From Pseudoalteromonas spongiae UST010723-006 (GTDB lineage Bacteria > Pseudomonadota > Gammaproteobacteria > Enterobacterales > Alteromonadaceae), in contig NZ_CP011039.1 of assembly GCF_000238255.3 (NCBI RefSeq), positions 2,405,001 through 2,469,000 on the forward strand: a stretch of DNA of 64,000 nucleotides, read 5' to 3'. The notes beneath the pieces were generated by a model that worked only from the letters and a program-made list of their open reading frames with translations, had not been told where the DNA came from and made no database searches. Positions within the stretch are counted from its first letter, which is position 1, and the number at the start of each line of letters is the position of its first letter. The position numbers and the translations under genes were made by a program. Below, piece after piece: positions 58,066-64,000 of this stretch.

Positions 58066-58143
58066 ATATTCCCCAAGAGTTTTGTTTCTCTGCTTATATA
58101 GTCGAGCGAGTGCAAAAAATAGTTTTAAAAGTTTAAAATTATT

Positions 58144-59052
58144 TTATCGTGCACATTTTTCAGTAAAGAATGGCTTTAATTTATCGCACAGCAAGCGGAA
58201 GTCGCGTATGCGACCTGAGGTCTTGCGCCATAAAATACCAATATCACGATAAGCGGTATCTTGCGCAGCGCTAAACACCATAGGTTTATGAGATAAAATG
58301 CCCGCATTAATTGCCATTTGCGGTAGAAAAGTCACACCAAGTTGACGCTCAACCATACTTAGTAAGGTATGCAAACTTGCAGCTTCAAAGGGATTTATAC
58401 ACTCACTTTTACTCAAATGACACGCACTCAGTGCATGATCGGTAAGGCAATGTTCGCGCTCTAGCAAAAACACCGATGACGGTGGCAACAAGTTAAAATC
58501 AACCACACCTTCTGCCGCTTGATAATCCTTGTGCCTTACAATATTAAATGGGTCTTGTGCCAAAATATGAGTATGAAACTTATTGGTATTATAAGGCAGT
58601 GCCAATAGCGCTACGTCAACTTGGCCTTTTTCTAATTTGTCCAATAAGTTATCGCTCGTATCTTCAATTAAAACCAGTTCGAGTTCAGGAAACTCTTTTG
58701 CGCATAAGTGGTATAAATCAGCCGCAATAAAGCTTGCAACCGTGGGGATAATACCTAGGGTTAAATGCCCTTGGAGTGGATTTAAAAAGCTTTTTGTAAG
58801 CTCTTTTACACTAATTGTGTCGTCGATTATTTTACGCGCTCGCTCAACCACTTCTTCACCAATTGAGGTAAACATAATACTGCGGTTTTCACGCTCAATT
58901 AGCTGACAACCCAGTGTTTCTTCAAGATTTTGAATTGCACTACTTAAGGTAGATTGACCAATAAAACAGGCTTCTGCAGCCCTGCCGAAATGCTGATGCT
59001 GATGTACTGCAAGCAAGTATTGCAGCTGCTTAATGCTAGGAAGGTTTTTCAT
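58144..59052 (-). CDS. oxyR: OxyR-type LysR regulator
   Basis: 302 residues. The N-terminal helix-turn-helix (LAVHQHQHFGRAAEACFIGQSTLSSAIQNLEE) is followed by the OxyR redox domain, with the two cysteines that form the peroxide-sensing disulfide at Cys202 (REHCLTD) and Cys211 (LSACHL), nine residues apart as in E. coli (199/208). It turns on catalases and peroxidases in response to H2O2. The match in the DLYHLC...LEDTSDNLLDKL region is also OxyR-like. An 18-bp palindrome lies 12 bp upstream of the start. Confidence 0.9.
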   Translation of the reverse strand: MKNLPSIKQLQYLLAVHQHQHFGRAAEACFIGQSTLSSAIQNLEETLGCQLIERENRSIMFTSIGEEVVERARKIIDDTISVKELTKSFLNPLQGHLTLGIIPTVASFIAADLYHLCAKEFPELELVLIEDTSDNLLDKLEKGQVDVALLALPYNTNKFHTHILAQDPFNIVRHKDYQAAEGVVDFNLLPPSSVFLLEREHCLTDHALSACHLSKSECINPFEAASLHTLLSMVERQLGVTFLPQMAINAGILSHKPMVFSAAQDTAYRDIGILWRKTSGRIRDFRLLCDKLKPFFTEKCAR

Positions 59053-59063
59053 CGTAATAACCG

Positions 59064-59081
59064 ATTAATTTTCAAATTAAT
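59064..59081. promoter_or_regulatory. Palindrome upstream of oxyR
   Basis: ATTAATTT, TC, AAATTAAT: an 8-2-8 perfect palindrome 12 bp before the start codon, a good position for autoregulation. The rest of the gap (59082-59317) is AT-rich with no gene; nothing more is identifiable. Confidence 0.4.
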
Positions 59082-59317
59082 AACGATAAAAACAAATTAA
59101 CAATGGAAAATCAATTATGTCACTGAGATTTAATCAATTAATTGCGAGTGCTAATAACTCTGTTAAATAAATGAGCAAATAGCGCCTAGTGAAATGAAAC
59201 CAAACAAGATTTAATTTATCTTTTAATGCTATGTTACAACGGTAAAATTACAGCGCTGTAAGTGCGCTATGTGAACCGCTAACTTGATTAGCAAGCTGCT
59301 ATATACAAATTTCAGAC

Positions 59318-59356
59318 AAAAAAAGACCCCATTGCGTATCGCATATGGGGTCTTTT
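59318..59356 (-). terminator. Rho-independent terminator of pit
   Basis: AAAAGACCCCA pairs with TGGGGTCTTTT over a 14-nt loop that itself can pair in part; T-run follows on the minus strand, 15 nt after the pit stop. Confidence 0.9.
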
Positions 59357-59370
59357 CAAGCTAAAAGTCT

Positions 59371-60648
59371 TTACACTTGAAGGCCAAAAATAGCCGCCAA
59401 TACATAGTAGATAACAATAGCTAATACCGCGCCTACTGGCAAGGTAATAACCCAAGAAACAACGATATTTCTTACAACACCTAAATTAAGTGCCGCAATA
59501 CCACGGGCCATACCAACACCTAGTACCGCACCTACTAACGTTTGTGTCGTTGAAATTGGTAAGCCTGTACCCGATGCAATAACAACCGTTGAAGCAGCCG
59601 CAAGCTCTGCAGCAAAACCACGACTTGGTGTTAAGTGCGTAATACCTTCACCAATGGTTTTAATTACTTTCTTACCAAGAATCGCAAGACCGATAACAAT
59701 ACCTAAACCACCTAGTGGTAAAATCCACCAAACGAGTGACGATTTCTTAACGATTTCACCGTTGTGCTCAACAATGCTCACTACCGCAGCAAGTGGACCA
59801 ATCGCATTTGCTACATCGTTTGAGCCGTGTGCAAACGCCATACAACATGCAGTTACAATCATTAAGATAGCGAATACTTTCTCAACATTGTTAAATTGCA
59901 TTTCTTTGTCAGCTGCAGGGTCCATTTTAAGACGAGCGATCAATACTTTACCTAACAGTGCAACTAAAACAGCAGCACCGATTGCGATGCCGTAACCCAT
60001 TGCTGTACCAAGGTCTAAACCGATATGCTTTAAGCCTTTCTTGATTGTTACTAACGCCATAACAAATGCTGCAAGACCCATGTACATAGGCACAAAGCGC
60101 TTTGCATTGTTAAGTGGTGAGTCAGTATCAAAAATTAGTTTCTGTGCACTCATAAAGATAAGGTAAGCAATAAAGCCTGAAATAGCAGGTGTAACAATCC
60201 AACTACCTACGATACCCGCAACTTTACCCCATTGAATTGCTTCAGAGCCCACCGCAACCAATGCAAAACCAACAATTGCACCAATAATTGAATGCGTTGT
60301 TGATACAGGCCAACCTAAATATGACGCAACAAGTAACCATACACCAGCAGCTAATAGCGCTGAAATCATACCGATCACTAATGACTCTGGTATGGCAACA
60401 AATGCCGACGAGTCAATAATGCCTTTACGTATCGTTGATGTAACCTCACCACCGGCAAGATATGCACCAGCGAATTCAAAAATCATTGCGATAATAATCG
60501 CTTGCTTAATTGTTAGCGCTTTTGAGCCAACTGACGTACCCATTGCATTGGCAACGTCATTCGCACCAATACCATACGCCATGATAAATCCCACTACGGC
60601 AGCAATCATCACCAAAGTGGTGCCGTAATTTGCAATAATATCCATCAA
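59371..60648 (-). CDS. pit: Low-affinity inorganic phosphate permease
   Basis: 425 residues with about 10 membrane helices and the paired Pit signatures GANDVANAMGTSVGS (N-terminal repeat) and HGSNDVANAIGPLAAV (C-terminal repeat). The pair of GANDVAN-type motifs is the inverted-repeat hallmark of the PiT family (H+/Na+:phosphate symport). It is preceded by a PhoU-like gene that belongs to the same operon, a common arrangement. Confidence 0.93.
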   Translation of the reverse strand: MMDIIANYGTTLVMIAAVVGFIMAYGIGANDVANAMGTSVGSKALTIKQAIIIAMIFEFAGAYLAGGEVTSTIRKGIIDSSAFVAIPESLVIGMISALLAAGVWLLVASYLGWPVSTTHSIIGAIVGFALVAVGSEAIQWGKVAGIVGSWIVTPAISGFIAYLIFMSAQKLIFDTDSPLNNAKRFVPMYMGLAAFVMALVTIKKGLKHIGLDLGTAMGYGIAIGAAVLVALLGKVLIARLKMDPAADKEMQFNNVEKVFAILMIVTACCMAFAHGSNDVANAIGPLAAVVSIVEHNGEIVKKSSLVWWILPLGGLGIVIGLAILGKKVIKTIGEGITHLTPSRGFAAELAAASTVVIASGTGLPISTTQTLVGAVLGVGMARGIAALNLGVVRNIVVSWVITLPVGAVLAIVIYYVLAAIFGLQV

Positions 60649-60681
60649 GTAACCTTTAACTTAATTTTTATATTAATTTAA

Positions 60682-61359
60682 TTAACGTGCTAGCATCAGT
60701 TCTAAACGTGAACCTACACGTTCAGCGATATCCGCTAAGTCACCTACCCACTCGAGAATTTTGTATAAGAACATTACATCGATTGGGTTTAATTCATTTT
60801 CGATTTCACGTAACTGACGACGCAAAGTGATTTGCATTTCATCGGTGTCACGCTCAATTGCGTCGAGCTCTTCTAGCATGTTTTCAACTAACGTCACCTC
60901 ACGACCACGGAAACCCGTTTCTAATAGCTCATCAAGTTCATTGATAGCTTTAGAAGCTTGTTTTGTCGCGTCGATGCAGCGGTTTAGGTAAGTAATAAAA
61001 TCAGCTTGGATTTGCTCAGGGATTTCCATTTCGCGGCCAAGTACACGACCAGCTATGTCCTTAGCCTTATTAGCAATTTTGTCTTGTTGAGTGATCAGTT
61101 CAAGAAGATCTGTACGCTCAACTGGCAGGAATAATCCACGAGGAAGTTGCAAACGAATGTCACGCTTAAGTACATCCGCTTTGCGTTCTAAATCGCGAAT
61201 ATTAATGCGGATCTCAGATGCTTGTTCCCACTCTTTATTAAACGCATGTTGAAAAAAAGTCGTTAACAAAGCACTGGCTTGATGAACAATTTTTATGTGC
61301 TCTTCAATTGGTTTGATAGGAGATTTCGCAAAAACCCCTAAAAATGCATTACTAGCCAT
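60682..61359 (-). CDS. PhoU-like phosphate transport accessory protein (DUF47)
   Basis: 225 residues, all helical, of the TIGR00153/DUF47 family, relatives of PhoU. Visible helices include FQHAFNKEWEQASEIRINIRDLERKADVLKRDIRLQL, with acidic repeats (ELDAIERDTDEMQ) like the metal-binding motifs of PhoU. Encoded 33 nt before pit, so it probably modulates Pit. The gap 61360-61577 upstream of it holds only the phoU terminator and AT-rich promoter-like sequence. Confidence 0.88.
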   Translation of the reverse strand: MASNAFLGVFAKSPIKPIEEHIKIVHQASALLTTFFQHAFNKEWEQASEIRINIRDLERKADVLKRDIRLQLPRGLFLPVERTDLLELITQQDKIANKAKDIAGRVLGREMEIPEQIQADFITYLNRCIDATKQASKAINELDELLETGFRGREVTLVENMLEELDAIERDTDEMQITLRRQLREIENELNPIDVMFLYKILEWVGDLADIAERVGSRLELMLAR

Positions 61360-61525
61360 AATTGACCCTTAAATTTTAAAAGCGCGCAAATTTTACAGGA
61401 ATCAGCCAAGTGAGGAAAGGCTTTAACATACAAGTATTACAGTAAGTTGAAATTCCTTAACTTAGATTATCAAACAATTAAATTTACGCTAGTTAATAGA
61501 CTAAAAAAGTTATGAACACCAAAGC

Positions 61526-61560
61526 AAAAAAGGGTAAAAGCGAAACCGCTTTTACCCTTT
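61526..61560 (-). terminator. Terminator of the pst-phoU operon
   Basis: Long stem AGGGTAAAAGCG / CGCTTTTACCCT with loop AAAC, extended by A-T pairs, ending in a T-run on the minus strand, 17 nt after the phoU stop. Confidence 0.92.
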
Positions 61561-61577
61561 TAAAATAGTTACTTAAC

Positions 61578-62288
61578 TTATTTACCAATAATATCTCGCT
61601 CGATATCGTCTTGCGAGGTATGACGAATGTCCTTGCCTTTTACAAAATAAATTACGTACTCAGCGATGTTCTGACAACGGTCACCGATGCGTTCTAATGA
61701 GCGTACTGACCACACTAAATCCATAACCTTTGGAATTGAGCGCGGATCTTCCATCATATACGTCATGATTTGACGTGTTAACGCTTCATATTCGCGGTCA
61801 ACTTTGGCATCTTCTTTATGCACACGAAATGCCGCTTCGGCATCCATTCGGGCAAATGCATCTAGTACATCGTGCAGCATTTGCGACACGTGACGACCCA
61901 TATTGTCGATATTGCCCAGCAAGCCTTGCTGATCTTTCGCTGTTGATTCAAGTGCTACTTTTGCAATACGACGCGCTTCATCACCAATGCGCTCCAAATC
62001 TGCAATGGTTTTTGCAATCGCCACAACTAAACGTAAGTCACTTGCTGCTGGCTGACGCTTTGCAATAATACGTGTACATTCTTCGTCAATGCTCACTTCC
62101 ATTGCATTTACTTTGTAATCGCCGTGCTCAACTTTTTTTGCAAGCTCCGCATTACTGTCATTTACCGCATCAAGCGCAGAGTTTAATTGCTGCTCTACCA
62201 GTCCGCCCATAGCTAAAACATGGTTGCGAACGTTTTCAAGTTCTTGGTTAAAGTTACCTGAAATATGCTTTGAAATATTATGATCCAT
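61578..62288 (-). CDS. phoU: Phosphate signalling regulator PhoU
   Basis: 236 residues. Two PhoU three-helix bundles, with the acidic metal motifs ERIGDEARRIAK and ERIGDRCQNIAEY. PhoU links the Pst transporter to the PhoR kinase and prevents pho regulon expression when phosphate is abundant. Encoded 11 nt after pstB. Confidence 0.96.
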   Translation of the reverse strand: MDHNISKHISGNFNQELENVRNHVLAMGGLVEQQLNSALDAVNDSNAELAKKVEHGDYKVNAMEVSIDEECTRIIAKRQPAASDLRLVVAIAKTIADLERIGDEARRIAKVALESTAKDQQGLLGNIDNMGRHVSQMLHDVLDAFARMDAEAAFRVHKEDAKVDREYEALTRQIMTYMMEDPRSIPKVMDLVWSVRSLERIGDRCQNIAEYVIYFVKGKDIRHTSQDDIERDIIGK

Positions 62289-62299
62289 AACTTTAATCC

Positions 62300-63127
62300 T
62301 TACCCGTAACGACCTGTAATGTAATCTTCAGTTTTCTTTTTCTTCGGCGTGGTGAATAGCGTATTTGTATCAGAGTATTCAATTAGTTCACCCATATACA
62401 TAAACGCAGTTTGGTCAGACACACGTGCCGCTTGTTGCATGTTATGCGTAACAATTACAACTGTGTACTTATTTTTTAAATCGTTGATTAGCTCTTCGAT
62501 TACCAATGTTGAAATTGGATCTAGCGCCGATGTTGGTTCATCTAACAGCAGTACTTCAGGTTCAATTGCAATTGCACGCGCAATAACCAAACGCTGTTGC
62601 TGACCACCTGACAAACCAAATGCGCTGTCGTGCAGACGGTCTTTTACTTCGTCCCAAAGTGCGGCGCCACGTAATGACGATTCAACCACTTCGTCTAATT
62701 TACGTTTGTCTTTTACACCTTGTAAGCGTAGGCCATAAACCACATTCTCATAAATTGATTTAGGGAATGGGTTTGGACGCTGGAATACCATACCAACGTT
62801 ACGGCGAAGCGCTGCAACATCTACACTTTTGTCATAAATATTCTGGTTATGTAGCAAGATTTGACCATCGATACGACACGTATCGACTAAGTCATTCATG
62901 CGGTTAATACAACGTAATAACGTTGACTTACCACAACCTGAAGGACCGATAAATGCAGTTACCTGACCCTTTGGAATTTTCATGCTGATATTGCTCAGCG
63001 CTTGTTTGTCACCGTAGTAAAGGTCTAAGTCTTTAATTTCAAGAGCAGTTTGTTCTGCCGATAAGTTTTCTAAATCAAGCTGTAAGCCAGTTGCAGATTG
63101 ATTTATTTCTGGAGCAACAGTAATCAT
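62300..63127 (-). CDS. pstB: Phosphate ABC transporter ATP-binding protein
   Basis: 275 residues from the ATG at 63127; the TTG further upstream at 63166 is unlikely. ATPase motifs: Walker [10 protein letters not shown], signature LSGGQQQRL, Walker [15 protein letters not shown]-loop VTHNMQQA. It has the typical PstB C-terminus ([22 protein letters not shown]). The N-terminal ~25 residues are an extension typical of this group. It follows pstA by 39 nt. Confidence 0.96.
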   Translation of the reverse strand: MITVAPEINQSATGLQLDLENLSAEQTALEIKDLDLYYGDKQALSNISMKIPKGQVTAFIGPSGCGKSTLLRCINRMNDLVDTCRIDGQILLHNQNIYDKSVDVAALRRNVGMVFQRPNPFPKSIYENVVYGLRLQGVKDKRKLDEVVESSLRGAALWDEVKDRLHDSAFGLSGGQQQRLVIARAIAIEPEVLLLDEPTSALDPISTLVIEELINDLKNKYTVVIVTHNMQQAARVSDQTAFMYMGELIEYSDTNTLFTTPKKKKTEDYITGRYG

Positions 63128-63166
63128 TTTTACTAAACCTATTAAACTTTTATCACCGCAGAACAA

Positions 63167-64000
63167 TTAATGTTCTAACGACCTAAATTTTTCACGTAAG
63201 TGGTTACGAATACCAATTGCTGTGATATTCAGTGCCACAATTACCGCCACAAGTAAAAACGCTGTGGCATAAACTAGCGGGCGTGCCGCTTCAACATTCG
63301 GGCTTTGGAAACCAACATCATAGATGTGGAAACCTAAGTGCATAAATTTTCTATCTAAGTGTACAAACGGGAAGTTCATATCAACTGGCAGTGTTGGCGC
63401 CATTTTTACTACACCCACTAACATCAGTGGTGCTACTTCACCTGCTGCACGTGCAACCGCAAGAATTAAGCCTGTCATAATTGCAGGGCTTGCCATTGGT
63501 ACAATAATACGCCAAATAGTTTCAGCTTTGGTGGCACCAAGTGCTAACGAACCTTGACGAACTGAACTTGGAATACGTGATAAACCCTCTTCCGTTGATA
63601 CAATTACAACCGGTAAAGTTAAAATTGCTAATGTCAGTGCTGACCAAATTACACCTGGCGTACCAAACGTTGGGCCTGGTAATGCTTCAGGGTAGAATAA
63701 TTGGTCAATGCTACCACCTAGCATGTAAACAAAGAAACCTAAGCCAAATACACCGTAAACAATCGATGGTACACCGGCAAGGTTGATTACCGCGATACGA
63801 ATCATTTTAGTAATTGAATTTTTCGCTGCATATTCGTGTAAGTAAATCGCGGCGATTACACCAAACGGCGTTACGATTACCGCCATTAACATAACCATAA
63901 ATACGGTACCGAAAATCGCAGGGAATACCCCGCCTTCGGTGTTCGCTTCACGTGGGTCATCGCTAACAAACTTACCGATTTGCTTGAAGTAATGACCTAA
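63167..64000 (-). CDS. pstA: Phosphate ABC transporter permease PstA, partial
   Basis: The frame is open to the right edge of the window (the first codons are outside), so the 5' end is missing. The visible 277 residues hold the permease core, with VFMVMLMAVIVTPFGVIAAIYLHEYA and the EAA-like loop EEGLSRIPSSVRQGSLALGATKAETIWRIIVPMASPAIMTG region (in two blocks), and the C-terminal helix. The upstream soluble segment (QIGKFVSDDPREANTEGGVF) suggests the long, ~550-residue PstA type found in marine gammaproteobacteria. Confidence 0.93.
   Translation of the reverse strand, partial: LGHYFKQIGKFVSDDPREANTEGGVFPAIFGTVFMVMLMAVIVTPFGVIAAIYLHEYAAKNSITKMIRIAVINLAGVPSIVYGVFGLGFFVYMLGGSIDQLFYPEALPGPTFGTPGVIWSALTLAILTLPVVIVSTEEGLSRIPSSVRQGSLALGATKAETIWRIIVPMASPAIMTGLILAVARAAGEVAPLMLVGVVKMAPTLPVDMNFPFVHLDRKFMHLGFHIYDVGFQSPNVEAARPLVYATAFLLVAVIVALNITAIGIRNHLREKFRSLEH

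Overview
The window looks like a chromosomal segment of a marine gammaproteobacterium of the Alteromonadales, most likely Pseudoalteromonas or a close relative. This is inferred from moderate-to-low GC, an isc operon and a queA-tgt-yajC-secDF operon of enterobacterial type, a CrbS-type acetate sensor, many TonB/lipoprotein envelope genes and MetJ/Fur/IscR-type operators. There is no tRNA, rRNA, CRISPR array, prophage or complete insertion sequence. Nearly all of it is intact core or near-core genome; xseA (left edge) and pstA (right edge) are cut by the window.

Layout: 1-6 kb holds the xseA end, a Gre-like protein, a periplasmic solute-binding protein, cysE, an MFS transporter, and a LysR/OsmC divergent pair. 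6-9 kb is a large M16 zinc protease lipoprotein. 9-16 kb is a methionine region: an atypical MTHFR-like gene and the operon metA-metH(N)-metH(C), in which cobalamin-dependent methionine synthase is encoded as two proteins. Both transcription units carry MetJ boxes. 16.5-21 kb is an iron-uptake operon (DUF3325, DUF3649, PepSY membrane protein, TonB receptor) behind a promoter whose predicted start point lies in a Fur-box-like sequence. 21-29.6 kb is an acetate-type module: exonuclease, cNMP/CBS/DUF294 protein, Na+/solute symporter with its DUF4212 partner, and the divergent CrbS-like hybrid kinase. A perfect 22-bp palindrome lies between the divergent genes.

29.6-36.4 kb: an outer-membrane barrel, purU, a small membrane protein, a gene-free island with nested inverted repeats, then an amino-sugar cluster (GH109 hydrolase, NahK-like kinase, nucleotidyltransferase) and a SpoIIAA-like protein. 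36.5-42 kb is iscRSUA-hscBA-fdx, preceded by three IscR type-1 sites, one of them covering the promoter. 42-47 kb: trmJ, suhB, a second solute-binding protein, an EAL-CBS-GGDEF protein and a lipoprotein. 47-53 kb: queA-tgt-yajC-secD-secF. 53-56 kb: a REC-REC-PAS-GGDEF-EAL protein and a 68-residue membrane protein. 56-59 kb: an ECF sigma factor, a membrane anti-sigma-like protein and a secreted coiled-coil protein in one overlapping operon, next to oxyR. 59-64 kb is phosphate uptake: pit with its PhoU-like partner, phoU, pstB, pstA.

Most notable: the MetJ-linked MTHFR-like protein that lacks both canonical MetF carboxylates; the two-gene MetH; the kinase/nucleotidyltransferase/GH109 cluster; the sigma/anti-sigma/coiled-coil operon; the long palindrome in the acetate locus; and the unexplained repeat island at 31.9-32.4 kb. 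No wholly new defence or mobile system is evident. All family assignments come from reading the protein sequences, without database searches.
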